In this document: positions 41,899 to 52,690 of the stretch, in pieces | Layout: every line of letters begins with the position of its first letter | Numbering within the stretch: the first letter of the stretch is position 1 | Assembly: GCA_965153355.1 (NCBI GenBank) | Contig: OZ231128.1 | Coordinates: 31,620,001-31,684,000, forward strand | Reading direction: 5' to 3' | Length of the DNA stretch: 64,000 nt | From: Flaccisagitta enflata | Lineage: Eukaryota > Chaetognatha > Sagittoidea > Aphragmophora | Notes under the pieces: generated by a model | Told to the model about the DNA's origin: nothing | Databases searched by the model: none | What the model saw: the letters and a program-made list of their open reading frames with translations, nothing else | Made by a program: the position numbers and the translations under genes

Positions 41899-42065
41899 TT
41901 GTCGACGGAGGCGACGTCTTCAGCGAGAATGAAATTGTCAAAGACGACATTTTCACTCATAGTCCAGAGTTCGAGTCCAATGGCGCCAATGGGCGTAAGT
42001 CGTTCCACAGGATTCGGCTCCTCGAAGTAATCCGGGTTTTTGATCTTTCGCGGCTTCCAAATGCC
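41899..42065 (-). CDS. CANX: Calnexin, exon 4 (end of P-domain, return to lectin domain)
   Basis: The acceptor is TTTATAG|GG at 42066 and the donor GACAA|GTATAT at 41899. It reads GIWKPRKIKNPDYFEE, the last P-domain repeat, then IGAIGLELWTM and VVFDNFIL, the family signatures for the C-terminal strand of the lectin domain; the glutamate in LELW corresponds to a sugar-contacting residue in characterised calnexins. It ends in phase 2 (AA), to which exon 5 adds A to give lysine. The intron that follows (41898-40774) is 1.1 kb and mostly a 16-bp satellite. Confidence 0.95.
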
Positions 42066-42228
42066 CTATAAACATCCGAAAGAGTAACTTTCAATTCAAA
42101 TTTCGAACTTAATACAGATCCAGGCACATCCATTCAAATCTAAGTTGGCATAAAACGCAAATATGGTCAAAAGAGGTCTTTTTCTGGAACCAACTGAGCT
42201 AATTGACTCATGCACCTAATCAACCGAC

Positions 42229-42446
42229 CTTGTACGCTGGATTGGCGATCATAGGTGCTCTCCATTTGCCTTTAAAGGCGGGGTTGTCGATGGTAGGCTT
42301 GGTCCAGGGTCCACAACCAGGAGCATCCTTGCAAGCGGGATTTTCCAGCAGCGGCGCCTCCCAGTCCCCGTCCATTTCGTCATCCCAATCCACTGGCTTT
42401 TCCGACGTAGGATCCGGGATCATCGTTTCTTCATCTTCTAGCCATC
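42229..42446 (-). CDS. CANX: Calnexin, exon 3 (P-domain arm)
   Basis: The acceptor is TTTAATGCAG|GA at 42447 and the donor AAG|GTCGGT at 42229. The exon starts in phase 1 (G+GA gives glycine) and reads [13 protein letters not shown], completing type-1 motifs 3 and 4 ([10 protein letters not shown]). It then holds the type-2 motifs: [23 protein letters not shown] and IANPAYK. With exon 4 this gives a four plus four arrangement, which is the calnexin pattern; calreticulin has three plus three. The two cysteines of the CKDAPGC turn at the arm tip are conserved in animal calnexins. It ends in phase 0. Confidence 0.96.
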
Positions 42447-42583
42447 CTGCATTAAAGAGAATCGATGAAAATGTAGGAGTGGCGAAAAGCGAGACCTAAG
42501 ACAATCGGTTCTTATAAACCTGCATTCAGGTCAGTTACTTTTTTCAGTTACGACATATAAGTTAACAATACAAGAACTCCCAC

Positions 42584-42771
42584 CTTCGGGCATGACGGCT
42601 TCCTCATCGACGATCTTCGCAGGCGCATCTTCGTCCCAGTCTTCGGGTTTTGTCGCTTCCGGATCTTCGATCTTTTCCCGCTCATCCCAATCGGCTGGTT
42701 TCGAGTCCTCAGGATCGTCGATCATCTCTTCCGGAACGATGGCCGGCTCCATGTCTTGGAGCAGGTGACCC
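42584..42771 (-). CDS. CANX: Calnexin, exon 2 (start of P-domain)
   Basis: The acceptor is CTCACAG|G at 42772 and the donor GAAG|GTGGGA at 42584. The exon begins in phase 2 with the G that completes the split lysine, then reads GHLLQDM, matching the calnexin GxLLxD motif that links the lectin domain to the P-domain. It then holds three type-1 P-domain motifs: [26 protein letters not shown] and the start of the [10 protein letters not shown] repeat. The P-domain is the proline-rich arm that recruits ERp57 in characterised calnexins. The exon ends in phase 1 and the glycine codon is completed by exon 3. There is a 537-nt intron upstream that contains a short transposon (42978-43277). Confidence 0.96.
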
Positions 42772-42977
42772 CTGTGAGGAAGAGGTATATGGTTAGCTGG
42801 GATGTGATTACTCTGATTACGTAGTACTCTTCCCTGGTCAGTAAGTGCTTAAATTAGTGTTCAGTTAATTCAATCGTATGATCGTTACATTGGTCCTTTC
42901 TCATCCACCCCCCCCCCCATGAAAAAAAGTTTCCCTATCAAAGTTCATTTTCAGATGCTAATCAATCCACGGTTATA

Positions 42978-43277
42978 CAGTCAGTGGACATTTCGATATT
43001 TGTAGATATGTCAGCAGTTTGGCATATCTCAACCCCTTGAGATCGCTCATTTTGGGATGTTTCAACCCATTGAAATCTCTCATTCTAGCACATTTCAACA
43101 TGTTGAGATCTCTCATGTCCAAGATTTATCTCAGTGGAATGAGAGATCTCAACGCGTTGAAATATGCCAAAATGAGAGATCTCAACGGGTTGAGATATCC
43201 CAGAATGAATGATCTCAAGGGGTTAAGATATGCCAAACTGCTGACATATCTACAAATATCGAAATGTCCATAGACTG
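42978..43277. mobile_element. 300-bp TIR element (mariner-type MITE) in calnexin intron 1
   Basis: Flanked by TA on both sides. The left end CAGTCAGTGGACATTTCGAT and the right end (reverse complement CAGTCTATGGACATTTCGAT) match for over 60 bp. The interior is built from alternating ATCTCAACNCNTTGAGAT palindromes, so nearly the whole element folds on itself. It ends 31 bp from the intron's 5' splice site. Confidence 0.9.
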
Positions 43278-43308
43278 TATAGGTGAGTTGTGTTTTTCAA
43301 CAACTCAC

Positions 43309-44030
43309 TTTTTCAAAACTTCTTTATCGACGCTAATTTCGAAGGAGGAATCGGGATGAATGACGAGACGATAGAGCCTTGTCTTGCCAACTTCAAAGTG
43401 CTTGCTGCCGAAGTCGCTGGGCTTCCTGGCGTGTTTCTCCTCGATGGCGTCATTGACAGGGTGAACATGTCGAAGGATGAAATGGAGTTTTTCCTCGGTG
43501 CCGCACCGATCCGGCCCGAACATAATGGAATAAGGCGTTTTGTCGTGGAACTTGGAGAAGTCGCTGTCGGCGCCGGCGGAGAGCAGCTTCACGTAGGCGC
43601 CGCCGCACGTCATCTCCGCTTGGAATTTGACCTCATACTGAAAGACGAGCGGTTTTCCGTCGGAAGGCTGAAAGGGTTTCTCCAGCTTTGCGGCGATGGC
43701 GTGATGCTTCGCCTTATCGCGCATGATCAATGCTAGATCCCCTTCGATCGCTTCAGCCTCTGGCGCGGCCACCTCCCATCGTCCATCGTATTTTGCCAAG
43801 TCCGCATCAACTCCGTCTTTGGACGCGGCCGAAGGGACGAACCGTTTTAATGCGTCTGCCGACGAAAACGGCTCGGCGAACACCACCCCGGGGCCGTTGA
43901 GGGCGGGCTCCGAGTAAGTGGGCTTTTGTGTTTGAGGAGGTGAGTCATCGGCTGACGCGTAACGTGCGAGCGCCAGAATTATCACGAAAAAGTTGAGTAG
44001 TGGTCTAACATTCTGCGTTAACGACGTCAT
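43309..44030 (-). CDS. CANX: Calnexin, exon 1 (signal peptide and lectin domain)
   Basis: Calnexin is a type I membrane chaperone of the endoplasmic reticulum that binds monoglucosylated N-glycans on folding glycoproteins. This exon encodes residues 1-240. The ATG at 44030 opens a signal peptide with a hydrophobic core (LLNFFVIILALA) ending about residue 27. The globular lectin domain follows, with the family landmarks YDGRWEV (81-87), TCGGAYVKLL (141-150), YSIMFGPDRCG (167-177) and HFILRH; C142 and C176 are the expected disulfide pair. The exon ends AA|GTGAGT at 43309 in phase 2, and the next exon supplies G to complete a lysine. Summed over five exons the CDS is 1815 nt (604 residues), close to animal calnexins. 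A family gene of this length with all phases agreeing is very unlikely to be a pseudogene. The seen motifs identify calnexin rather than calreticulin because exon 5 adds a membrane anchor. Confidence 0.96.
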
Positions 44031-44639
44031 CTCTACGACTTTTGCAAAAATGCTTAGGGTTCACCAATTCCTCCAAAAGTCCACGACTAAAACAGTGTAT
44101 CACAGACGAGAACGGTGAGTGATCGATGTATACGATGCTTTTAAAAGTGTTATATCCCTACACAAATTCGAGATCTCTCATACTGTTCTGACACCGTAAG
44201 GAGTAAAAAGAAGGCTTGCTTAAGATTACGTGTACTTACTTGATGATAAGATTTGAGATCAAAGCAAAGGCTACACTCAATAAAAATTGAACTAGACAAA
44301 ATAAGGAATGTGAACACCCATACCGCGTCTTCGAAGATTCCAGTGGCTTAAATTCCCATGAATTTTGAAAATCGATGAAATAGACCTGCGTGACTTGCCT
44401 CTTTTTTCAGCGGTGGCCAAAAAAACCTGTTTTCGACCTACGCTGCGCTTAATCAAGCAGTAACCAGGACACTGAGAATCCGTATTCCATTGATTCAGAG
44501 CGGGCAAATCGCCGATCCAGAAGCCACCGGGCCCCGGATGTAATCAAGATTTAACGGAATCCGTAAGCGGGTTGGGCAACGACGAAGAGAAAAGCCTTTT
44601 TATCCGTAATACTTCCTTTTGTTCCTCCTCCTCATGCAT

Positions 44640-44678
44640 TTCTCCTCCTCGTTGCGCTTATTTCCAGTAAAGTGACAC

Positions 44679-44734
<56 letters not shown>

Positions 44735-45062
44735 CAAATTGAACCATTGCGTGAGGACTGAAGTAAATGCTTTGCTTGGCTGTTTGATACCATAGACATA
44801 GTGTAGCTGTGTGCCTTTTGGTAATGTAAGCATAGTCAATCCCGACAATCCCGTGCACTAGCAACCTTGAGCCGCCAGGACGTAAATCATCCTATTTTTA
44901 AGGTCTCAAATTTTGAGCTCCATTTTGAGTTACTATTTTAAACAGGCTCTCTCTCTCTCTCTATAGATCACTCTCTTATCTGTTCCAGGTCTATATTTCC
45001 GGCTGTTATTCATGATCAGCTGATAGGAAATAAAACGTTTTAGAATATTTATTATGGCCAGA

Positions 45063-45120
<58 letters not shown>

Positions 45121-45335
45121 GCAAATTGAACCATTGCGTGAACCGGTGAGACTGAAGTAAATGCTTTGCTTGACTGTTTGATACCATAGTATAGCTGTGT
45201 GCCTTTCGGTAATGTAAGCGTAGTCAATCCCGACAATCCTGTGCACTAGCAACCTTGAGCCACCAGGACCTAAATCAGCCTATTTTTGAGGTCTCAAATT
45301 TTGAGCTCCATTTTGAGTTACTATTTTAAAACAGG
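44640..45335. repeat. ~260-bp segment duplicated in tandem, each starting with (CT)n
   Basis: After (CT)n at 44684-44731 and again at 45066-45117 the same sequence follows: TTGCAAATTGAACCATTGCG, ATGCTTTGCTTGGCTGTTTG, GTCAATCCCGACAATCC and CTCAAATTTTGAGCTCCATT. The copies differ by a few small indels. Confidence 0.92.
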
Positions 45336-45339
45336 CAAT

Positions 45340-46140
45340 AGAGAAATGTTTCCATGAAAGATCGCGCAAATGATTTAACGTTTCCTGAGCCAACGGCATC
45401 TTTGGAATAGATATATATGCAATAAGGTACAAAGCCCACAACTGTACCACTGCATTTTTGGCTACTTTTGTTTACATCGTTTTCAAGAACTGTCGACCCT
45501 AACGGCTAACCCTAATCCCAACCCTATTCCTAAACCCACCCTTCCCTTTCCCTAACCCAACCCCTAGCCCTAAAATTACCCACTTAAAAACCATTGAGAT
45601 CGAGATCGCTAACGGGACCAGAATGGTGTGATTGGCCAGATCAACCCCATGATAGAGAAGGGAGGGGACCAACAGACCAATGGACAGATGAACGGACTAA
45701 GCGGGATGTAGAGATATCAAAGTACTCAAAGTACTCAAACTTTTTTCTTTAGGGTCAATAGTTCTGATGCAAAACAAGCGTGACAACAATATCAAAGGCT
45801 ATGTAAGGATATGGAAAATAGGCGGAAGAAGAATGAAATTCGAAAAATTAGAATTAGTGTCCTAAATCTTTCTAATGATAACAATTTGATCGAAAGACCT
45901 TTTGCATATTGACACACCCGAAGAGTAAGTTTACGTGAACCTAAACCGACTAGTCGATATTTTCCACTAGTTTTTCCCAGAAACGCATCTGAAAAATGTA
46001 CTATTTCAGTTGTCAAGACTCGCAAGTGTGGCACAGGCACATTTATAAGGTAAGTCTGTTTGGCTCTGTTTGCCTGTGTGACCGACGCTGACCGTCGACT
46101 GTCCATCAATAGGACAATAACACATCTTTATAATTCATTG
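45340..46140. other. Non-coding with telomere-like C-rich stretch
   Basis: 45490-45580 contains irregular CCCTAACCC/CCTAATCCC words. A GGACCAACAGACCAATGGAC fragment of family B lies at 45667. No gene seen. Confidence 0.5.
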
Positions 46141-46329
46141 TTGTAGGACTCGTATCAATCTAGCTTTGTTTGCTGTTTCATTCGGCATCAAGAACAAAAG
46201 TAAGAGAAATGATTTTAAAAAGCATAAAAAGCATGCCTCTAGCTTGCTCCAAGAAAACGTGGTAGTCTCTAAAAGAAATTGGGACTTATCGGTAAAAGTT
46301 TTATCTTGGAATATATTCATTTACTTCAC

Positions 46330-46890
46330 ATAAAAAAGTCAACTGATTTTTTCTTGAGTACATACACTTTTTTTCTTTTATAAGATCGTCATTTTTTGAG
46401 CAAGCCTAGAATGTTCTTAAATTTAAGCAGTTTCAAGGCTTGAACGTTCTTAAACTGTTCTTTTTTTAAACGCACTTTTTAACCTTCAATTAAGAACGTT
46501 CTTAATTAGTTTTAGGTATGTCATTGAGGAGAAAATGAAGTAAAATTTCAATGAAACAACAAAATAGCAGATTATAATGTTTTAAGAAAATTAAAATCAA
46601 TGAAAGTAGAAAAATATATGCTATAAAAAGAAAAACATAATTTGCTGAACAGAAAAGATACAGAGTCTGTCCATTTACAAAGAACGATTGATAAAAAAAT
46701 GGCAAAAACAAAATGTTCTTAGATTTTTTAAGATTTTAAGCCCAATGTACTTAAATTTTTGAAGAAATGAAGCCTTCCAATATTCTTTAAATGTTCTTAA
46801 ATTTTTGACGATTTGAAGCCTAACGTTCTTATAAACTTGGTTCTTGTAAAAGAAAAAAAGTGCATACTTTTGTTCTTGATAATGACGTTG
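46330..46890. repeat. AT-rich inverted repeat with GTTCTTAAA words
   Basis: TACACTTTTTTTCTTTTATA near 46365 and, inverted, TAAAAGAAAAAAAGTGCATA near 46845 are the clearest arms; inside both, CGTTCTTAAA/TTTAAGAAC words recur. Arms are diverged, so whether it is one old element is uncertain. Confidence 0.5.
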
Positions 46891-47212
46891 CTGCGGCTGA
46901 GCAGGAAGCAAATGACTAACTCTAAAAATACTTTCTAACGAGGGCAATTGCATTGCATTATTCGTGAAGGCAAAAACATTTTTTATAACAGACCGAACAA
47001 AAACGTTTCGTGAAAACATCTTGAATAATGCTATTTCTATAGAATGCAATTATTATTTGTCATTCGTCTAATGAGTAATTCAAGGTGTTATCAAACGAGA
47101 AAAGGCGATTTCTTTGTAGCTTTCACGTTCATACAAAATGCCCAATCGTCCTGAAACTCTGTCCGACGCATCCTCCTGTCAACAAAATGATAAGGGATGA
47201 AAAAAACAGTGA

Positions 47213-47418
47213 TGCGGGGTAACAATAACGTTGCGGACCGGTGGACAGGGACATACATAACCGATCCACACCCTCCCCCACCCCATGCGCGCTCCTACAC
47301 ACAGACAATCATAGCTGCAGCATCATATGTTCGCGTTTTCATGCTTCTTGACTCGATCATCATGGACCGACGGGCGGACCAAGCCTCTTCTAGAGTTGCG
47401 TGTCCGCAACTAAAAAAA
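47213..47418 (+). repeat. Family B copy (GTTGCGGAC start)
   Basis: GCGGGGTAACAATAACGTTG and CGGACCGGTGGACAG at the left end, GACCGACGGGCGGACC core, and AGAGTTGCGTGTCCGCAACT plus A-run at the right end. Confidence 0.75.
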
Positions 47419-47603
47419 CAAGTGACGCGGAGTCACAACATCGTTGCGGACGGATGGGCACTGGGCAGGAGCGTCCAACCCCTATCCACCACACACAAAT
47501 ATATACATTACACAAATAATACCAAAAATACTCCTTTTTTCACAGTTGACTTGATCATTACTGACGGACTGACGGACAGACAAAGCGTGTCAGCAACTAA
47601 AAC
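47419..47603 (+). repeat. Family B copy, directly following another
   Basis: Begins AAGTGACGCGGAGTCACAAC immediately after the A-run of the previous copy. It continues GTTGCGGACGGATGGGCA and ends GACGGACAGACAAAGCG, GTCAGCAACTAAAA. Confidence 0.72.
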
Positions 47604-47646
47604 TAGTCATCCAAGGATTACACATGGTCAGCTGTACCCAATGCTT

Positions 47647-47647
<1 letters not shown>

Positions 47648-47740
<93 letters not shown>
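47648..47740. repeat. (GA)n microsatellite
   Basis: About 45 GA units. It follows a fragment of family C (TCATCCAAGGATTACACATG, 47607). Confidence 0.98.
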
Positions 47741-47742
<2 letters not shown>

Positions 47743-47812
47743 TAAGAGTTCCTACATCAAAAGGATAAGTGATTAAACCGTAAGCCCCCACATATACCCC
47801 CTGATATTTAGT

Positions 47813-47947
47813 TTTTAGGTGCGACAAAGCACTTACATAACTGGTTGTGTCCGTTGGTTGGTCGGTCGGTAAGTCGGTGGGGAAACACATTCATTCAACG
47901 ATCCACACGTCGCACCTTAATGGCCTCCTTGGCCTTGTTCTTCTTTT
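47813..47947 (-). repeat. Family B, second subtype
   Basis: TTTTTAGGTGCGACAAAGCA, a GGTTGGTCGGTCGGTAAGTC core, AACGATCCACACGTCGCACC and GGCCTTGTT. It abuts family A copy 6. Confidence 0.72.
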
Positions 47948-48900
47948 TTGTCCGCGACGGAATATCATTCCGACGCGGACTATAATTCAAGGCGGGTGGG
48001 TGTCGTCGTCGTTGTCGTTGTCGTTGTCGTCGTTGTCGTCGTCGTCCCGGATTTTAAAAAATGGATAACTTTTTTATGCTTTGACCGATTTGGTTCATAT
48101 TTGGTGGGAAGTTGTACTAGGGTAAGGCGCTTTACATCCTATCCGATTTTTGTGATCCGACCAACCCAACCGGCCCAACCAGCCTACCGGCCTAAAAGTG
48201 AAAAACGTGCATAACTTTGGCATTTTTCAACCAATTTAGCTGAAATTTGGTATGGAGTCTCTAAATGGAAGGCCTCAACATATGTATATGATTTATATGC
48301 ATTTGAGCATGCTAACCGCCAAACTGACCTACCACCCAACCAGCCAACCTAAAAGCCTAAAAGTGAAAAACTTGCATAACTTGGTCATTTTTCAACTGAT
48401 TTGGCTGAAACTTGGTATGGAGTCTCTAAATGGAAGAACTCAACATATGCACACTATTTATCCTGTCAAACCAGCCTACCACCCAACCAGCCTAAAAGTG
48501 TGAAAAATGCGTATAACTCGGCATTTTTCAACCAATTTGGTTAAAATTTAGTATGGAGTCTCTAAACAGGACTCAACACATGAATGTGATTTATTTATGC
48601 TTGAGCATGATAACCGCCAAACCGTCTCTACCACCCCAACCAGCTTACCGCCTAAAAGTGAAAAACTTGCATAAATTGGACATTCTTCAACCAATTTGGT
48701 TGAAACTTGGCATGGGGTCTCTAAATGGAAGAACTCAACATATGCACACTATTAAACCAAACCAGCCTACCACCCAACCACCCTACTAGCCTAAGAGTGA
48801 AAAATGTGCATAACTTTGCTATTTTTCAACGGATTTGCATGAAACTTTGTATGGAGGCTTTAAATGTAAAGACTTATAGTTTTAGGGAACTTCATATAAG
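47946..48900 (-). repeat. Family A, copy 6 (inverted, hairpin module plus units)
   Basis: On the minus strand the element ends with hairpin 47980-47950 and a T/A run. The 3' module (47950-48170) precedes, in element order, four to five ~150-bp units to 48900 (GAGTCTCTAAATGGAAG, CCTACCACCCAACCAGCC on the plus strand). The 13-bp minisatellite is absent; a different 12-bp array lies just beyond. Confidence 0.82.
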
Positions 48901-49051
48901 GATCTTTTGGTCATAGCTATCCATGGAATTAAGCATCTTTAATCCTCCGCGGACCCAGATACTGTTCAGGGGGAACAACTTAAAAGGTTCGCGACTCTCT
49001 TCCCGGGACTTAGGCGTTTTGGCGGCAGAGATGAATTTGCATTGGTAATGC

Positions 49052-49165
49052 ATTTTGCGACGCTTTTTGCAACGCATTTTGCGACGCATTTTGCGACGCA
49101 TTTTGCGACGCATTTGCGACGCAATTTTGCGACGCATTTTGCGACAATTTTGCGACCAATTTACA
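49052..49165 (+). repeat. 12-bp minisatellite
   Basis: About nine copies of GCGACGCATTTT with small losses. It lies 90 bp beyond a sequence (CCGCGGACCCAGATACTG, about 48947) that recalls the start of family A read in reverse. Confidence 0.85.
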
Positions 49166-49302
49166 ATGTATTTACCCGTAATGGCGGCTATCGCCGTATG
49201 CCAAAAAGTCTCAAGTGTTGGCCGCTCTCCAACAGGCCTATTTCCTCAATCTCTGCAACATGTTTATTGTGTTTCTGTTTGATCATCTATCTGTCTTATA
49301 GT

Positions 49303-49585
49303 ATTGTCCACACTTGAGACTCACGTCATTGTCCACACTTGAGACTCACGTCATTGTCCACACATGAGACTCACGTCATTGTCCACACTTGAGACTCATG
49401 TCATTGTCCACACTTGAGACTCACGTCATTGTCCACACTTGAGACTCACGTCATTGTCCACACTTGAGACTCACGTCATTGTCCACACTTGAGACTCACG
49501 TCATTGTCCACACTTGAGACTCACGTCATTGTCCACACTTTAGACTCACATCATTATCCAGACTTGAGACTCACGTCATTGTAGG
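49303..49585. repeat. 25-bp satellite, ~11 copies
   Basis: ATTGTCCACACTTGAGACTC-ACGTC in near-identical head-to-tail copies. Confidence 0.96.
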
Positions 49586-49814
49586 ACAAACTTTAAAACC
49601 TTTCTTTTGAACCATAACGTAAGAAAAATGGATTAAAATTGGTGATGCCTGTAAAGCCCTACGAAAGATCTTTCGTTCTTTCGTTCGTTCTATAAGTAAT
49701 TTTTGTCTTGATGTTTTTCTTAATAATGCAATTCAGAATTGTCACAGCTACTTGATAACCATGAGCAAATTAAAGAGCTTCAAATTTTCCTCAAAATGGC
49801 GCCAAGAACGAATT

Positions 49815-49990
49815 TTTAGTCGCGTGCACGCGACTCAACAACCTGCTTTGTCCGACGGTTGGTCGGTCCGTCCGTCGGTCACACTTTACTTTTTTTTATG
49901 ACTATTTCTTTGACCTCACTGCTCCTGCCCAAGTGATCTGGTGACCTCAAATATTGCCCCTGCCCACCCTGCGACCAAACGCGACGGTAC
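49815..49990 (-). repeat. Family B copy
   Basis: TTTTTAGTCGCGTGCACGCG, ACTCAACAACCTGCTTTGTC, a GGTCGGTCCGTCCGTCGGTC core and CTCCTGCCCAAGTGATC, like the copy at 4992-5222. Confidence 0.72.
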
Positions 49991-51635
49991 CACGACCGCC
50001 GCAACCGTCGCCGAAGACGCCACTTCAAACGTCTCCTGACGGCGGAGTTTGTGAGTTATGATCGTGAAATTCAAGGAGAGGGTGCACTTGCCTATAGAGA
50101 GAGTAACTGCATCTCAACCAGCATCATCCAACTTGGCTGCCAACACCCTTGTCAACGCAACCAAACTCGAAGGTACCGCGCCAGCTGTGTTACTCATCTT
50201 TGAAAGCTGTTAAAATCCAAACAGCTCGAGTCTAGACTTAGACTCGAAAGTTTTCCTAGGTCAGTCAGTAGCTCAATCTTTTGCATGGACCTGCTCAGCG
50301 CTTTCAATAATGCACGTTTCAAATTTCAAGGTTCTGGCTCAAATACTTTAAAAGTAATGAGCATTTGTTTGAACTATATCAAACTGAAAAAGTTCCAGGA
50401 GAATATTTAAACTTTCTTTGAAAATATGGCCGGCAGTGAATTTCAGAGTCCAAGTTTTTTGAAAAAAAAGTAAAGTTACAGGATTTTGGATCTAGGCAAA
50501 TCAAACAATTTCCTATTGATTGCACCCTACTTTTAAAAACCATTTTTCAAAAAAATATTTTGTGTTTTTTTTTCTAAGTCCCCAACGTGCGGAACAAAAA
50601 TTTTCTGAGTTTTTGAAAAAAAAATGAAAATACAAGATTTTGGATCTAGGCAAATCAGAAAATTTCCTATCGATTGCACCCCACTTTTAAAAACCATTTT
50701 TCAAAAAAATATTTTGTGATTTTTTTTTCTAAGTCCTCAACGCGTGACACAAAATTTTTCAAAGTTTTTTTTGAAAAAAGTGAAAATGCAAGATTTTGGA
50801 TCTAGGCGAATCAGACAATTTCCTATCAATTGCACCCCACTTTTTTTTCAGAAAAAAATCCCCATTAAGGGCTTTTTTTGGGAACCTTAGGGGCCCCTAA
50901 GACGTTCAAAATTTTGGTTAATGAGATCAACAGAGTTATGTGCATACGCCAAGGTATCTTTCAGGGCCAAATTAAGGCTGATTAATTAGACCTCAAGCTC
51001 ATGCCATTAATCCCTCTGGCCCGGCCGCATTTAAAAGAGAAATCGGAAAATTCACCAGGACTCAGATTCCGGATGTAAGGTCAATCTCTATCGAGTCAGC
51101 AAGCCCAAGATTGACTTACAACTTCATTCTTACTTCGAGTATTTGTCATCTCCCACCCTCCGACATCATTGTCGAGTGCTGTAGACGCCTTCAAACTTGA
51201 CGGGCAGTTGCAGAAACTTCACAATGCAGCCGCTCATATCTCAGCAACTGTATAAAGGAGCCAAGAGAAAAATTATGCATGACGACTCAACTCGACCTCC
51301 TCTACAACCTCAAATAAATGGTCAATGTACTCGATTCTCAACGTTCTCGCTCATCTGCTCCTGTAGCTCAACTATGCTGTATGATTATTACATACATATG
51401 TGCCTGTGATCGTTTGCACATAATCTGACATCGAAATCTAAAACAAATCTCCTTGATTGCCTTCAAGCTTCTTTGTTCTTCTCTCCACATGAGACAAATC
51501 TCATTGTCACAATCCTGGAATCAAGATCGCGATTTCGAGCTCGAATTTAGTTTCAAACTAAAATGACAATCATCTTAAACATCCCTCACCCTACACATCG
51601 AATGTGTAATCGTCCTACAATGATGTGAGTCTCAA
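49990..51635. other. Non-coding
   Basis: Apart from the 157-bp repeat I see only unique-looking AT-rich sequence and no exon with a recognisable domain. Confidence 0.4.
50455..50885. repeat. ~157-bp tandem repeat, 2.7 copies
   Basis: GATTTTGGATCTAGGCAAAT recurs at about 50482, 50636 and 50795, with TTCCTATTGATTGCACCCTA after it. Confidence 0.88.
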
Positions 51636-51782
51636 GTCACGTCGTGATTCTTAATGAGGACAACGTCGTGATTCTTAATGAGGACAAATTCGTGATTCTT
51701 AATGAGGACTAATTCATGATTCTTAATGAGGACAACGTCGTGAATCTTAATGAGGACAACGTCGTGAATCTTAATGAGGATT
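51636..51782. repeat. 24-bp minisatellite, ~6 copies
   Basis: CGTCGTGATTCTTAATGAGG-ACAA with variants (ATTCGTGATT, GTCGTGAATC). One more TTCTTAATGA occurs near 52475. Confidence 0.92.
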
Positions 51783-51932
51783 CATGTCCAATTTGAAAAT
51801 GAGCGTAATTAACATTTTTTTCGGCGGTAAAACGAGATTTTTTTCTATCGGTCCTAATAAAAAGCAAATTGGGAAGATTCATGATTTAATTCATGGAGCT
51901 AGTAGACTGAGGCAAAGAAAGAAAAAAGGTGA

Positions 51933-51934
<2 letters not shown>

Positions 51935-51974
<40 letters not shown>

Positions 51975-51975
51975 G

Positions 51976-52014
<39 letters not shown>

Positions 52015-52284
52015 AATGAAAGAAAGAAAGAAAGAAAGAAAGAAAGAGAAAGAATGAATAGAGAAAGAAAGAAAGAAAAAGAATGTGAAATAGAGAGAAA
52101 GACAAGAAAGAAAGAAAAAGAAAGGAAGAAAGGAAGAAGTGAGGAACGGAAGATTGAAGAGCAGTGCTTAACAGTAGATGACAGCAAATAAAGGAAGAGA
52201 GAAAGAAAGAAAAAGAAATGGAGAAAGAAAAAGAAAGGAGGAAAATAGGAAATAGCAGAAAGAAAGAAAGAGCAAGAAAGAAAG

Positions 52285-52327
<43 letters not shown>

Positions 52328-52541
52328 GAAATATAGAAAGAAAAAGAGAAAAGAGATAGACGTGGAAAAAGGAAAAGAAAGTCAAGGTTGAGGGAAAAAG
52401 ATAGATACCTCAAGGTTTGACCACAAGGACAGGAGGATAATCATTGGCAAACAGACAGAAAGCTGATAGTTTTGATTCTTAATGATCGACAAAAACAAGA
52501 GGAAAAAAGAAAGAAGAAAGAAAGAAAGCAGAAGAAAGAAA

Positions 52542-52573
<32 letters not shown>

Positions 52574-52690
52574 GCAGAGAGAGAGGAGTGAGAAAGAAAG
52601 AAGAAAGAAAGAAAAAGAAAGAAAAAAAAAAGAAAGAAAGAAAGAAAGAAAGAAAGAGAGAAAGAAAGAAAGAAAAAGAAGGGGAATTGA
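51935..52690. repeat. (GAAA)n purine tracts
   Basis: Two long GAAA arrays (51935-52380, 52500-52685) separated by 110 bp, about 620 bp of almost pure purine on the plus strand. Confidence 0.97.

Noticed and set aside
40834-41956. Minus-strand 303- and 264-codon frames (FYLPVFLSACLSICLS repeats)
   Set aside because: 16-bp satellite in calnexin intron 4; the apparent hydrophobic repeats are translation of a simple repeat. Only the end of the 40254-41165 frame is the real exon 5.
43290-43736. Plus-strand 148-codon frame
   Set aside because: Antisense shadow of calnexin exon 1.
51784-52191. 135-codon plus-strand frame with KERKKERKKE repeats
   Set aside because: Reads the (GAAA)n tract.
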